This document shows, piece by piece, positions 17,609 through 26,376 of a stretch of 64,000 nt of DNA. The position numbers and the translations under genes were made by a program. Numbering within the stretch: position 1 is the first letter of the stretch; the number at the start of each line of letters is the position of its first letter. The notes beneath the pieces are model-generated. The model did not search any database and was not told the DNA's origin. It worked only from the letters and a program-made list of their open reading frames with translations. This stretch comes from Paractinoplanes brasiliensis (GTDB lineage: Bacteria > Actinomycetota > Actinomycetes > Mycobacteriales > Micromonosporaceae): contig NZ_SNWR01000001.1 in assembly GCF_004362215.1 (NCBI RefSeq), forward strand, positions 3,826,001-3,890,000, given 5' to 3'.

Positions 17609-18679
17609 TTACCCCGGTGAGCCGCCGTGGGCGGCGGTCCACTCCAGCAGGCGGTCCATCGGCCAGGTGTTGACCACGTTCTCGATCGGCACGTTGCACA
17701 TCGCGGCCCGCTCGCAGCCGAAGCCCAGCCAGTCGAGCTGCCCCGGCGCGTGCGCGTCGGTGTCGACGCTGAACAGACAGCCCGCCTCGACCGCGACGGT
17801 GAGCATCCGCTTGGGCGGGTCCAGCCTGTCCGGCCGGGAATTGATCTCAATGGCCTTGTTGTGCTCGAGGCAGGCGGCGATCACCTTGTCGAGGTCGAAC
17901 GTGCTCGGCGGCCGGGTGCGGACCCGCCGGTGCGCCTGGTCGCCCTCGCCCGCCGCCGGCACCTTGCGGCCGGTCATGTGGCCCAGGATGTCGAGATGCG
18001 GGTTGGCCAGCGCGTTGACCATCCGCTTGGTCATCCGCGGCGACTCGTCGCGCAGCTTGCTGTGCACCGAGCCGACCACCACGTCGAGCCGGGCCAGCAG
18101 CTCGTCCTCCTGATCGAGCGAGCCGTCGTCGAGGATGTCGACCTCGATGCCGGTGAGGATGCGGAAACCCTCGGGCAGCTGGTCGTTGAGCCGGGCCACG
18201 TAGTCGAGCTGCTTGCGCAGGCGGGCCGCGGGCAACCCCCGAGCCACAGTGAGCCGCGGCGAGTGGTCGGTCAGCACCAGGTATTCGTGGCCCAGGTCGG
18301 CCGCGGCCAAGGCCATCTCCTCGATCGGGGAACCGCCGTCCGACCAGTCCGAGTGGCAGTGGCAGTCGCCGCGCAGGGCCTCACGGAGCTTACGGGCCGC
18401 GCCGTGCAGGTCGATGCCGTCGGTCGACTCGAGCCGGCGCAGGTAGACCGGTTCCTCGCCTCGCAGCGACTCCTCGACACAGCGAGCGGTGACGGCGCCG
18501 ATGCCGCTGATCTCGCCCAGCGTGCCCTCGCCGGCCCGCGCCACCAGCTCCTCCTCGTCGAGCGCGGCGACCTTCGCAGCGGCCGAACGGAACGCGCGCA
18601 CCCGATAGGTCGCCTCGTTCGAACGTTCCAGCAGAAAGGCGATGCGCCGCAGGTCCGCCACCGGGTCACGAGAAGCCAT
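17609..18679 (-). CDS. PHP-domain metal-dependent phosphoesterase (PolX-type C-terminal half)
   Basis: A 356-aa protein. The N-terminal 90 residues hold a helix-hairpin-helix (LGEISGIGAVTARCVEESL), and the rest is a PHP domain with metal ligands in DCHCHSDWSDGG, VLTDHSPR, GIEVDIL, VVGSVHS and the final DTDAHAP. This is the layout of the C-terminal half of PolX DNA polymerases without the polymerase domain. It may act as an exonuclease or phosphoesterase. The ATG at 18679 is 40 bp from the divergent mtnA start, so the two promoters are packed together. Confidence 0.88.
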   Translation of the reverse strand: MASRDPVADLRRIAFLLERSNEATYRVRAFRSAAAKVAALDEEELVARAGEGTLGEISGIGAVTARCVEESLRGEEPVYLRRLESTDGIDLHGAARKLREALRGDCHCHSDWSDGGSPIEEMALAAADLGHEYLVLTDHSPRLTVARGLPAARLRKQLDYVARLNDQLPEGFRILTGIEVDILDDGSLDQEDELLARLDVVVGSVHSKLRDESPRMTKRMVNALANPHLDILGHMTGRKVPAAGEGDQAHRRVRTRPPSTFDLDKVIAACLEHNKAIEINSRPDRLDPPKRMLTVAVEAGCLFSVDTDAHAPGQLDWLGFGCERAAMCNVPIENVVNTWPMDRLLEWTAAHGGSPG

Positions 18680-18719
18680 GCCAGACAGCCTAGAAGCTTC
18701 GGTGACTAGCATCGCGGGC

Positions 18720-19682
18720 ATGCGGACGATCGACTGGGTGGACGGCGCTGTCGAGATCATCGATCAGACGGTGCTGCCGGGGGAGCTGAAGATTCTCCGC
18801 CTGCACACGGTGGGCGAGCTGGTCGCGGCGATCCAATCCTTGGCCGTACGGGGTGCTCCCGCCCTCGGCGTGGCCGGCGCGTTCGGCGTGGCGCTGGCCG
18901 CCCGCGTGCACGCCGACGACCCGCAGGCGCTCGCCGCGGCGGTCCACCGGATCGAGAACGCCCGCCCCACAGCGGTGAATCTGGCCCGCGGCGCCCGTCG
19001 TGCCGCCGGACTGTTGCGGCAGGGTCCGCAGGCCGTGCTCGACGAGGCCTTCCGCGTACGCGACGAAGAGATCGCCGCCTCCTCCGCCATGGCGGCCCGG
19101 GGAGCCGACCTGATCGTGGAACTCTGCGGCACCCGGCCGCGGCTGCTCACACACTGCAACACGGGCGGGCTCGCCGCGGTGACCGTCGGCACGGCGCTCG
19201 GGGTGGTTCACGAGCTCCACCGGAGAGGCACGCTCGCGGGCGTGATCGCAAGCGAGACCCGGCCGCTGCTGCAGGGCGCGCGGCTCACGTCGTGGGAGCT
19301 CACGCAGTGGGGCATCGAGCATCGGGTCGCGGTCGACTCGGCCGGCCCTTTCCTCATGGCCCGGGGCGAGGTCGACGCCGTGATCCTGGGCGCCGACCGC
19401 ATCTGCGCCAACGGCGACGTGATCAACAAGATCGGCTCGTACGCCCACGCCCTCGGCGCCCGCCGCGCCGGTCTGCCGTTCGTGGTGGTCGCCCCCGAGT
19501 CCACCGTCGACCTCAGCACCCCCTCGGGCGACGCGGTGCCGATCGAGGACCGCGGCTCGTCCGAGATCACGCCGTGGGCCCCGGCCGCGAACCCGGCCTT
19601 CGACGTGACCCCGCACGACCTGGTGACCGCCATCGTGACCGACCGCCGAGTCATCCGCCTGGACCACTCCGAAACCCCGTAG
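18720..19682 (+). CDS. mtnA: S-methyl-5-thioribose-1-phosphate isomerase
   Basis: A 320-aa enzyme of the methionine salvage pathway that converts methylthioribose-1-phosphate to methylthioribulose-1-phosphate. The family blocks are clear: AVRGAPALGVAGAFG, ARPTAVNL, the catalytic cysteine in LLTHCNTGGLA, ETRPLLQGARLTSWEL and the catalytic aspartate in ILGADRICANGDV. Length is normal. The ATG at 18720 is preferred; the open frame upstream runs into the PHP promoter. No other salvage genes are near. Confidence 0.95.
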   Translation: MRTIDWVDGAVEIIDQTVLPGELKILRLHTVGELVAAIQSLAVRGAPALGVAGAFGVALAARVHADDPQALAAAVHRIENARPTAVNLARGARRAAGLLRQGPQAVLDEAFRVRDEEIAASSAMAARGADLIVELCGTRPRLLTHCNTGGLAAVTVGTALGVVHELHRRGTLAGVIASETRPLLQGARLTSWELTQWGIEHRVAVDSAGPFLMARGEVDAVILGADRICANGDVINKIGSYAHALGARRAGLPFVVVAPESTVDLSTPSGDAVPIEDRGSSEITPWAPAANPAFDVTPHDLVTAIVTDRRVIRLDHSETP

Positions 19683-19860
19683 CCCGCCCCTGCCGGCGCT
19701 CCCGCCGTCCAAGCCGCTCCCGCCGTTTCCGGTCTCGCTGTCCAAGCCGGTCTCGCCGTCCCCGCTCGCGCCGTCCCCGCTCTCGCGTCCCCAAGCCGCT
19801 GCCGCCGTCCAAGCCGCTCTTACCGCTCACACCGTTCTCACCGCCACGGCGTTCTCACCC
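19683..19860. repeat. low-complexity C-rich interspersed repeats
   Basis: The gap 19,683-19,990 between mtnA and the DinB gene is full of imperfect short repeats related to CCGTCCAAGCCGCT and CCGTCCCCGCTC, about 12-15 bp each, with no hairpin structure that I can see. Long reading frames across it are artefacts of the missing stop codons. No gene is called. Confidence 0.55.
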
Positions 19861-19990
19861 GCCACACCCGTTCGGCCGCCAGCCGTCGGCTTCACCGTTG
19901 GCGCCGAGGGTGCCCTGTGGTCGGTCGGGATCGGCGCAGTGCGCGGCGGCCGGCACGCTCCTGCCGACGGCCGGGCCGCGGCTGTTCCGG

Positions 19991-20563
19991 CTACGGCTCG
20001 GGTTTCCACGGCTTCAACCAGTCGGTCTCGGGCCAGCCCTCGGCGGCGGCCATGAGCGGATAGGCGGTCGCCCCGTCGGTCGACTCGCGGACGATGTCGG
20101 CGTGCCCGGTGTGCCGGGCGGTCTCCTCGATCAGGTGCAGCAGGACCCACCGCAGCGTCCAGTGCGACAGGTCCTTGCTGTTCCATGGCACCGAGTGGTC
20201 GACCGGGACGGCATGCCCGAGATCGTCGAGCTCGATCACCGTCCTTTCGGTCCGCGCCGCGATCTCGTCGTACCGGGCCAGCACCTCGTCGATGCTCTCG
20301 CCGTCGGCCAGCCGGAAGTTGTCGGCGTAGGCGGCGTAGTCGAGCTCCTGCGGCTCGCCCCGCACCTGCGCCATCCACCCGGCCTCTGTCGACGCGCAGT
20401 GCTTGATCAGCCCGCCGACGCTGAGCGCGCTGGCCGACGGCGTCGCCCGCAACTGCTCCTCGGTGAGCCCGTACGCCGTCAGCCTCAGCAGATACCGCGC
20501 CTGCGCGAGGTAGGCGAGCAGACCGTGCTGTTCGTTCTCGATCGAACCGACCTGACCGGGCAT
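19991..20563 (-). CDS. DinB / DUF664 family protein
   Basis: A 190-aa four-helix-bundle protein of the DinB/DUF664 superfamily. Putative metal ligands are the histidine in LIKHCASTEAGWM and the pair in LIEETARHTGHADI, the family pattern. Actinobacterial homologues include mycothiol-dependent S-transferases, so a thiol-transfer role is possible but unproven. The ATG at 20563 (MPGQVGS) is preceded by AGGGAG. The gene lies 47 bp past the end of tyrA on the same strand. Confidence 0.88.
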   Translation of the reverse strand: MPGQVGSIENEQHGLLAYLAQARYLLRLTAYGLTEEQLRATPSASALSVGGLIKHCASTEAGWMAQVRGEPQELDYAAYADNFRLADGESIDEVLARYDEIAARTERTVIELDDLGHAVPVDHSVPWNSKDLSHWTLRWVLLHLIEETARHTGHADIVRESTDGATAYPLMAAAEGWPETDWLKPWKPEP

Positions 20564-20610
20564 CGCGGACTCCCTACGTTCGGCTGTTCCCCATCCCTGT
20601 GACGAGAACG

Positions 20611-21564
20611 CTAAAAGCCATTCCGGCCACTTTCCGGCCGCATTGTCTCGACCGTCGCCATGTCTTCTGCCACCCGCGTGACCCAGCCGCCGGCCCGCCC
20701 CAGATCGAGCAGGCCATCGACCGTGGCCGTCATGTTCGCGGGGTGCCCGGGCGAGGACGGCCAGGCCCGGCGCAACTCCCCGGCGCGGGCAACCGCGGGC
20801 GTCAGATCGCGCCCCGGGTCGGTCCCGAGGGCGTGGCGCATCTGTTCGAGGTCGCCGATCAACCGCCCCAGGGCACTGTCGACCTCCGACGCGTTGCCGC
20901 CGCACATCGCCACGATCAGCTCGGCCCTGGTGGCCGCCACGCGAGTGCCGTCCCGGAACGAACCGGCGGCCAGCGCCCCCGCGAGCGGGTTGTCCTCCAG
21001 TTGCAGTGCGAGCGCTGCGGCGAAGAGGTGCGGCACGTGGCTGACCTCGGCCACGGCCCGGTCGTGCTCGGCCGAGGACGCCGGAACCACCCGCGCGCCC
21101 AGCTCGGTGCAGAGCGTCGCGAGGGTCAGCCAATCGGGCAGATCGGTCTCGCTCTCGACGGTCAGAACCCAGGCACACCCGGCGAAGAGCGCCGTGTCCG
21201 TGGCCCCGAAGCCCGATGTCTCCTTACCTGCCATCGGATGCCCACCCACGAACCGCCGAACGCCGTGCTTGACGGCCAGGTCGCGAACGGGCGCCTTGAC
21301 GGACGTCACGTCGGTGATCAGCCCGGCATGACCGGCCAGCTGCTCGAACACGCCGGGCAACGCCGGCAGTGGGACGGCGAGCACGACCAACTCTGCCCGC
21401 TCGACCGCCCGAGCGACGTCCGCCGCCACCTCGAACCCGGCGGCACCGGCAAGCCCCCGGGTTCCCGGGTCGGCATCGAAGCCCACGACTTGATGACCCC
21501 CCGCCCGTAGCGCACGCAGCAGCGATCCCCCGATGAGCCCCAGGCCGACGATTGCGATGTTCAC
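20611..21564 (-). CDS. tyrA: prephenate dehydrogenase (TyrA)
   Basis: A 317-aa NAD(P)-dependent enzyme that oxidatively decarboxylates prephenate to 4-hydroxyphenylpyruvate for tyrosine synthesis. The N-terminal Rossmann motif is VGLGLIGGSLLRAL, followed by ITDVTSVK, GGHPMAGKETSG and the histidine-containing SSAEHDRAVAEVSHVPH characteristic of the family. No ACT domain follows. The GTG at 21564 has a GGGAG site. The DinB gene follows closely. Confidence 0.95.
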   Translation of the reverse strand: MNIAIVGLGLIGGSLLRALRAGGHQVVGFDADPGTRGLAGAAGFEVAADVARAVERAELVVLAVPLPALPGVFEQLAGHAGLITDVTSVKAPVRDLAVKHGVRRFVGGHPMAGKETSGFGATDTALFAGCAWVLTVESETDLPDWLTLATLCTELGARVVPASSAEHDRAVAEVSHVPHLFAAALALQLEDNPLAGALAAGSFRDGTRVAATRAELIVAMCGGNASEVDSALGRLIGDLEQMRHALGTDPGRDLTPAVARAGELRRAWPSSPGHPANMTATVDGLLDLGRAGGWVTRVAEDMATVETMRPESGRNGF

Positions 21565-21874
21565 GCCGGGAACTCTCCCACAATCGGGCCTGCCCACCCC
21601 GCGCTTCCGGCTCGCTTGTGGATAACCAACCGGCCTGTGGACAACGCGCTCGGCCCAGGGCGCCGGGTGTAGCGTCGCTCACCACTCCATCGAGGTCGGC
21701 CGTTCGGGTAGTCGATCATCGGCCGATCCTGACGTCACATATGTCCGTTTTGAGGCTGCAAGGGAGGAGCCCGCACATCTACGGTGATCTTGTGAGTTAA
21801 CGAGTCAAACCGCACCGTGACGGTCAACACCAGGCCGACGCGGTCGCGAGCAGACGAGCCCGGCCGACATGCGC

Positions 21875-21955
21875 GGGCGTGGCTGGGCGCGCGGGCGTGG
21901 CTGGGCGGGCAGGCGTGGCTGGGCGGGCAGGCGTGGCTGGGCGCGCGGGCGTGGG
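21875..21955. repeat. 18-bp tandem repeat (4 units plus partial)
   Basis: Four consecutive units of GGGCGTGGCTGGGCGCGC with small variants (21875-21892, 21893-21910, 21911-21928, 21929-21946) and a partial fifth. It lies in the 488-bp gap between tyrA and the M23 lipoprotein gene. It is translatable in several frames (WLGARA, GVAGRA) but none has a start with a ribosome-binding site. Outside the repeat and the terminator at 22001 I see no gene in this gap. Confidence 0.85.
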
Positions 21956-22000
21956 CGCCACACCGCCCGTACGGGGAACAAGGTCTTTACTCCCGGCAGC

Positions 22001-22037
22001 AAGGGGCCGCACCCATCGGGCGAGGGTGCGGCCCCTT
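22001..22037 (-). terminator. hairpin terminator of the M23 lipoprotein gene
   Basis: A perfect 14-bp stem (AAGGGGCCGCACCC / GGGTGCGGCCCCTT) with a 9-nt loop lies 15 bp beyond the stop codon of the peptidase gene and may work in both directions. Confidence 0.8.
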
Positions 22038-22052
22038 GCGTACCCGGAAGAT

Positions 22053-22772
22053 TCAGGCCCTGCAGTTGTGCGAGCGTTTCCAGGCCGCGACCTCGGCGAC
22101 CGGGCTCTTCTTGCCGCCCTTGCGCCACGACGCGAGATAGGAGTAGGGCCACACCACCCCGCGGCGGACCTTCCAGTCGCCGACCTGGGCGCACGGCGGT
22201 GAGATGCCGTAGTGCAGGTGGCAGACGTTGTTCGCGTTCCCGGTTCGGCCGACCTTGCCGAGCTGCTGACCGGCGGCGACCCGGACACCTTTCTTGATGC
22301 CGTTCTGCACCCTGCTCAGATGCGAGCCGTAATACCGAACGCCGTCGTCCCCCAGTAGCGACACCGACAGGCCGCCGTTGTTGGGGCCGTCGGGCGCACC
22401 TTTGACATACACGTCCTTGAGGCTGACCTCGAGCACAACGCCGCTGGTCGTGGCGACCACGGTCGCACCGCAGTCGGCGAAGATGTCGGTCGCCTTGTAT
22501 TTCGAGTGGGTGGTGTGCCAGTCAACGTTCGACGCCTTGACCGGGAAGACGTACGCCGTAGTGATCTGCGGCGTGGCGGACGGGCTGCGGCTGGGCGACG
22601 CGCTCGGTGACGGCGCGGCTGACGACGGAGCCGGCACCGGTGCTTCCGAGGTGACGGAGGGCTCGACGAACTGCGGGGTCGCGGCGACCGGCCCGTCGGC
22701 GGGGTTGCCGCCACAGCCGGTCAGGCAGACGGCCAAGACGGTCAAACCGGAAAGGGTACGGAGCAATCGCAC
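22053..22772 (-). CDS. M23-family (LytM-type) peptidase-like lipoprotein
   Basis: A 239-aa exported lipoprotein. The signal peptide ends in the lipobox LTGC at residues 17-20, followed by a Pro/Ser/Ala-rich spacer to about 70. The C-terminal domain has the M23 fold pattern: HSKYKATDIFAD with a zinc-ligand-like His and Asp, then VCHLHYGIS with the HxH motif. It probably acts on, or binds, peptidoglycan at the cell surface. The start is the GTG at 22772. A strong hairpin terminator follows. Confidence 0.85.
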   Translation of the reverse strand: MRLLRTLSGLTVLAVCLTGCGGNPADGPVAATPQFVEPSVTSEAPVPAPSSAAPSPSASPSRSPSATPQITTAYVFPVKASNVDWHTTHSKYKATDIFADCGATVVATTSGVVLEVSLKDVYVKGAPDGPNNGGLSVSLLGDDGVRYYGSHLSRVQNGIKKGVRVAAGQQLGKVGRTGNANNVCHLHYGISPPCAQVGDWKVRRGVVWPYSYLASWRKGGKKSPVAEVAAWKRSHNCRA

Positions 22773-22876
22773 CGAGCCATCCTGGCAGAAGTGACCCGGA
22801 CCCGCCGACCAGCGCTGGCTAGGCTGGCAGGGGTGAGGGCCGGTCGAGGCGTGCCGGTCGATGCTGGAGGTGGGCT

Positions 22877-23266
22877 GTGACCGACGGGCGCGAGGCCTGG
22901 CAGACGACCGCGATGCCGCCCCCTCCGGGTGTGCCGATGCGGCCGCCGTCGGGGCTGTTCCCCGGTCCGTCGCGGCCGACCTATCGCGAGCCGCACCCGG
23001 TCACCGCGGGCCCGCTTCTGGCCGGTCTGGCCGCCGGCGTGACCTGGCTGGCCCTTTTCGGCGCCCTCGCCCGTGACCTGGCCGGATATGCGTGGTGGAC
23101 GCTGCTGGCGGCGGTCAGCGCCTGGGCCGTCGCGGTCGTGCTGACGCTGATCGGCGACCGTGGCGCGGCCGTCGGTGTCGCCCTCGCGAGCGGCGTCGGC
23201 CTCTCGATCGCCATGGCGTTCGTCGGCGCCCGGTGGATCACGACGGAGGACTGGCCGCTGTGGTGA
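22877..23266 (+). CDS. hypothetical membrane protein
   Basis: A 129-aa protein with a Pro-rich cytoplasmic N-terminus (about 45 residues) and three hydrophobic segments (about 46-65, 72-92 and 98-117). The GTG at 22877 follows GGAGG with ideal spacing. No known family is recognised. It is divergent from the M23 gene and has no obvious partner. Confidence 0.72.
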   Translation: MTDGREAWQTTAMPPPPGVPMRPPSGLFPGPSRPTYREPHPVTAGPLLAGLAAGVTWLALFGALARDLAGYAWWTLLAAVSAWAVAVVLTLIGDRGAAVGVALASGVGLSIAMAFVGARWITTEDWPLW

Positions 23267-23368
23267 TTGTCCGATCTTGACCGGCTTGTCGGCGACCCGA
23301 TGTGCCGTCCTCGTCGCCGTACGCACTCGGTCTTGACTTAAGGTCTGGATAAGGTTCAACCTCGGGCC

Positions 23369-23536
23369 ATGCCCCCCTCACCGAATCGGCTCGATCCCGA
23401 TCGTCGCCGGCGCCGGCTGGAGTTGCTGGCCGCACTCGCGAGTGCGAAAACGGCGCGTGAGACGACGCAGCCCCAGCGGCTGCGCAGGGCGCGTCTGCGC
23501 GAGCTCATCGCGATGCGTCGTCGCCTGGTGAACTGA
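23369..23536 (+). CDS. small arginine-rich hypothetical protein (55 aa)
   Basis: A 55-aa highly basic protein (runs of Arg such as DPDRRRRR and RLRRARLREL) predicted to be largely helical. It is too short for a confident call. There is no strong ribosome-binding site, but the frame is consistent, fills an otherwise empty gap before the tadA pair, and ends cleanly with TGA. It may be spurious. Confidence 0.4.
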   Translation: MPPSPNRLDPDRRRRRLELLAALASAKTARETTQPQRLRRARLRELIAMRRRLVN

Positions 23537-23624
23537 CTTCCGCCACCGTCAAAGGCGTGGCGCACCGCGCCCGCCGTTCTTCCGGCTACCGTCACTCGCG
23601 AAGACACCAGTCGTGGGGGGAAAG

Positions 23625-24137
23625 TTGTCGACATTCGCTGCTGCCGTTGGCCGGGGCAAGGACGGGTGGACGGCGTCCGAGCTGGACCTGGGTGGGCTGG
23701 CCGACATCGAGGAAATCGTCGACGCGATGCGCGACGTGGAGCCGGACGCGGACGTGACGCTGCTCTTCGTCGAGAGCGACGACCAGTATCTGGCCGTTCT
23801 GCGGCTCGACGAGGGTGAGGACCTGCGGGTCTTCGGCTCCGACTCGGCGTTCGCCGAGGAGTCGCGGATCGGCGCGGTGCTGCTGGGCGAGATCGAGGCG
23901 CCGGCGCTGGAGATCGACGAGCTGACCGACGGTGGTGACGACGACACCGACAAACCCGCCGTCGACCCGGACGCCGATCCGGTGGGCGATGCCGAGCTGC
24001 TCAACGACCTCGGCATCAGTGCGCACCGGCTGCTCGCGCTGTGCGGGCTCGAGGGCATGCTGCCGGCCGACGTGACCGCCGAGATCTGCCAGCGCATCGG
24101 CTGCGGCGACGAGATGGAAGAGCTGCGGGAGGCGTGA
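23625..24137 (+). CDS. tRNA adenosine deaminase-associated protein
   Basis: A 170-aa acidic protein of the actinobacterial family found directly upstream of tadA. It begins LSTFAAAVGRGKDGWTASELDL, matching the usual N-terminus of the family, and ends with a helical ELLNDLGISAHRLLALCG segment. The TTG at 23625 with GGGGGG just upstream fits that alignment; the GTG at 23613 would add four residues. The function is unknown, but the gene overlaps tadA (GTGA), so the two are translationally coupled. Confidence 0.85.
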   Translation: MSTFAAAVGRGKDGWTASELDLGGLADIEEIVDAMRDVEPDADVTLLFVESDDQYLAVLRLDEGEDLRVFGSDSAFAEESRIGAVLLGEIEAPALEIDELTDGGDDDTDKPAVDPDADPVGDAELLNDLGISAHRLLALCGLEGMLPADVTAEICQRIGCGDEMEELREA

Positions 24138-24586
24138 GCCTGGTGGCCCGGCCGCAGCACGTGGCCTGGATGCGGCGGGCGCTCGACGTGGCTGCCGCGA
24201 CCGGGGACGACGTGCCGGTGGGCGCGGTGCTGCTCGACGCCGAGGGCCGGGAGCTGGCCGCGGCGGGCAACCAGCGGGAGGCGACCGGTGATCCGACCGC
24301 CCACGCCGAGATCCTCGTGCTGCGGCGTGCGGCGGAACAGGCCGGCACGTGGCGGCTCGACGGCAGCACGCTTGTCGTCACGTTGGAGCCCTGCACGATG
24401 TGCGCGGGGGCGCTGGTGCTGGCGCGGGTGTCGGTGCTGGTGTTCGGGGCCTGGGAGCCGAAGACCGGCGCGGTGGGGTCGCTCTGGGACGTCGTACGGG
24501 ATCGTCGTCTCAACCATCGGCCCGAGGTGTATGCGGGAGTGCTCGAGGCCGAGTGCGCGAGCCTCCTGCGCGACTTCTTCCGCTGA
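24134..24586 (+). CDS. tadA: tRNA(adenine34) deaminase TadA
   Basis: A 150-aa zinc deaminase that converts A34 to inosine in the tRNA anticodon wobble position. The zinc site is visible as HAEI (His and catalytic Glu) and PCTMC (two Cys). The preceding PVGAVLLD and the terminal helix fit bacterial TadA. The start is the GTG at 24134, overlapping the upstream gene's stop, with GGGAGG six bases before. The frame is open further upstream but only as a shadow of the previous gene. Confidence 0.93.
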   Translation: MSLVARPQHVAWMRRALDVAAATGDDVPVGAVLLDAEGRELAAAGNQREATGDPTAHAEILVLRRAAEQAGTWRLDGSTLVVTLEPCTMCAGALVLARVSVLVFGAWEPKTGAVGSLWDVVRDRRLNHRPEVYAGVLEAECASLLRDFFR

Positions 24587-24689
24587 TTCCCGTACGGGAT
24601 CCAGGCCGCGCCCGGTTTTCGCGAGCGGCTCATACCCGTACGGGGGAAGGGCCGCGACGCCGCACGAAGCCGGCGCCGCGGCACTCGGC

Positions 24690-25406
24690 TCAGGAAGCGC
24701 CAGTGATCGCGGTGTCGAGACCGATCCGGACCATGTCGCCGAAGCCCTGCTCGCGCTGCGCCGAATCCATCCTGGCGCCCGTCTTGATGTGATCGCTGAC
24801 GGTCAGGACGGTCAGCGCCTTGGCGCCGTAGCGGGCGGCGATGGTGTAGATGGCGGCCGATTCCATCTCGACCGCGAGCACGCCGTAGTCGGCCAGCGAG
24901 TCGTAGAGGTCGGGACGGTCGGTGTAGAACGCGTCGGCGGCCAGGATCGGGCCCACGCGGATCGCCGTGCCCTGCCGCTCGGCCACCTCGACCGCCGTAC
25001 GCAGCAGACCGAAATCGGCCACCGGCGCGTAGTCGATCAGGCCGTCGAAGCGGGACCGGTTCATGTTGGAGTCGGTCGCCGAGCCGATGGCGGCGATCAC
25101 GTCACCCAGCTGCAGGTCGGGCGCCAGCGCGCCGCACGAGCCGATCCGGATGACCGACTTCACGCCGTACTCGTTGATCAGCTCGTGGGTGTAGATCGAC
25201 GCCGACGGCATGCCCATGCCGGAGCCCTGCACCGACACCGGGACGCCCTGGTAGGTGCCGGTGAAGCCGAGCATGCCCCGGACCTGGCTGTAGCACTTCG
25301 CGTCCTGCAGGAAGGTCTCCGCGATCCATTTCGCCCGCATCGGGTCGCCCGGGAGCAGGACCCGCTCGGCGATGTCGCCCGGCTGTCCGCCGATGTGCAC
25401 GCTCAT
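24690..25406 (-). CDS. deoD: purine-nucleoside phosphorylase, DeoD type
   Basis: A 238-aa enzyme of purine salvage that splits purine nucleosides with phosphate. Family motifs: VLLPGDPMRAKWIAE near the N-terminus, GMGMPSASIYTHEL, IRIGSCGAL, and the nucleoside-binding MESAAIYT followed by TVSDH with the catalytic Asp. Length matches hexameric bacterial enzymes. It is convergent with tadA and appears monocistronic. Confidence 0.95.
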   Translation of the reverse strand: MSVHIGGQPGDIAERVLLPGDPMRAKWIAETFLQDAKCYSQVRGMLGFTGTYQGVPVSVQGSGMGMPSASIYTHELINEYGVKSVIRIGSCGALAPDLQLGDVIAAIGSATDSNMNRSRFDGLIDYAPVADFGLLRTAVEVAERQGTAIRVGPILAADAFYTDRPDLYDSLADYGVLAVEMESAAIYTIAARYGAKALTVLTVSDHIKTGARMDSAQREQGFGDMVRIGLDTAITGAS

Positions 25407-25532
25407 CGGCGCGTCTCTTCTCGCTCGTTCATGACCTCGATCCTGCCAGGTCGGACGAGGTCACCCGGGGTCGGCGCGATGATTGGGGAACCCGGCGACG
25501 AGCGCTGATCGGCGTCCGGTAACGTACTTACC

Positions 25533-25622
25533 GGTGGTGTGTCCGAGCGGCCTAAGGAGCACGCCTCGAAAGCGTGTGAGGGTGCAAGCCCTCCAAGGGT
25601 TCAAATCCCTTCACCACCGCCA
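25533..25622 (+). tRNA. tRNA-Ser (anticodon CGA)
   Basis: A class II tRNA. The acceptor stem GGTGGTG pairs with CACCACC at the 3' end, the anticodon arm is CACGC-CTCGAAA-GCGTG giving anticodon CGA (reads UCG), and the long variable arm and T-arm (GGGTTCAAATCCC) follow. The terminal CCA is encoded (25620-25622). A Rho-independent terminator follows at once. Confidence 0.97.
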
Positions 25623-25626
25623 ACAG

Positions 25627-25660
25627 CCGACGGCTCTGTGATGACGGAGCCGTCGGTTTT
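25627..25660 (+). terminator. Rho-independent terminator of tRNA-Ser(CGA)
   Basis: A perfect 10-bp stem (CCGACGGCTC / GAGCCGTCGG) followed by TTTT. Confidence 0.92.
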
Positions 25661-25975
25661 GTTTGTCGACTCTGGTCACTCTCCGTTTCCCGGAACGGGT
25701 CAGCCGAACGTACGGGTGTGGGATCGTCCGATCGGCCCTTCTCCATGATCAGGTATCGTGCGCGTAACGCCGCCGTTTCGATGTCGTCCTGCCGCATCCG
25801 CGAGCAGTATCGATGACTCACGGTGATGCTATGGGGACAGCCCTAATAACTCCGGTGTAGCGCAAGTCACGCAGCCCAAAACCACCGGATCAGACAATGC
25901 CCTTTAACCGCCTGGTGAAAAAATCTCACAAGATTGCCCTACACCGATGGCTGGGAACTGTCCTAGATTTGACTC

Positions 25976-26185
25976 GTGAGAGTTGACAGTCACTGGTGGA
26001 ATGGTGACGTCCGGCTTGCGCGCCGTGACGTCTACGTCCGCACCGACGGCGACCGCTGGGAAGTCGAAGCTCAGATGGGCGGACCAGAGGGAAAGTCGAA
26101 GGTGCAGCAGTGTCCAGGACGGGCTTCTGCCATGATCCTGGCCGACGCGTGGCGTGGACCACGCTGGCAGTGGCGCAAGCTGTAG
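25976..26185 (+). CDS. small conserved actinobacterial protein (69 aa)
   Basis: A 69-aa soluble protein rich in Trp and Arg (VRVDSHWWNGDVRLARRDVY, then WEVEAQMGG and a terminal ADAWRGPRWQWRKL). Codon choice is host-like. I recognise this sequence type as a short hypothetical protein found in other Micromonosporaceae, but no function is known. The start is the GTG at 25976. A hairpin terminator lies 60 bp downstream. Confidence 0.65.
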   Translation: MRVDSHWWNGDVRLARRDVYVRTDGDRWEVEAQMGGPEGKSKVQQCPGRASAMILADAWRGPRWQWRKL

Positions 26186-26244
26186 AGGCGCCAGGAGCCC
26201 AGGCTGCGCCGCAGGCTTGACTTCATCGGCCAGCCGATCTTTCC

Positions 26245-26282
26245 AATGAGGGTCAGATCCTGAACGGGATCTGGCCCTCATT
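26245..26282. terminator. bidirectional hairpin terminator
   Basis: A 16-bp stem (AATGAGGGTCAGATCC / GGATCTGGCCCTCATT, one G-U pair) with a 6-nt loop, placed between the 69-aa gene and the STAS gene. Confidence 0.85.
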
Positions 26283-26376
26283 GCGTTCCTCTTTCCGGCG
26301 GACCGTTTGTCCGATGACAATTGTTTGCGCGGATCTAACCTGAGTCGCCATCAACAGCGCCCAGGAAGCGATTCCC

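Noticed and set aside
24589..24644. Two CCCGTACGGG palindromes (24589, 24635), and a third at 21966
   Set aside because: CGTACGG-type strings are common throughout this sequence, and the copies are at convergent gene ends rather than promoters, so they are weak operator candidates.
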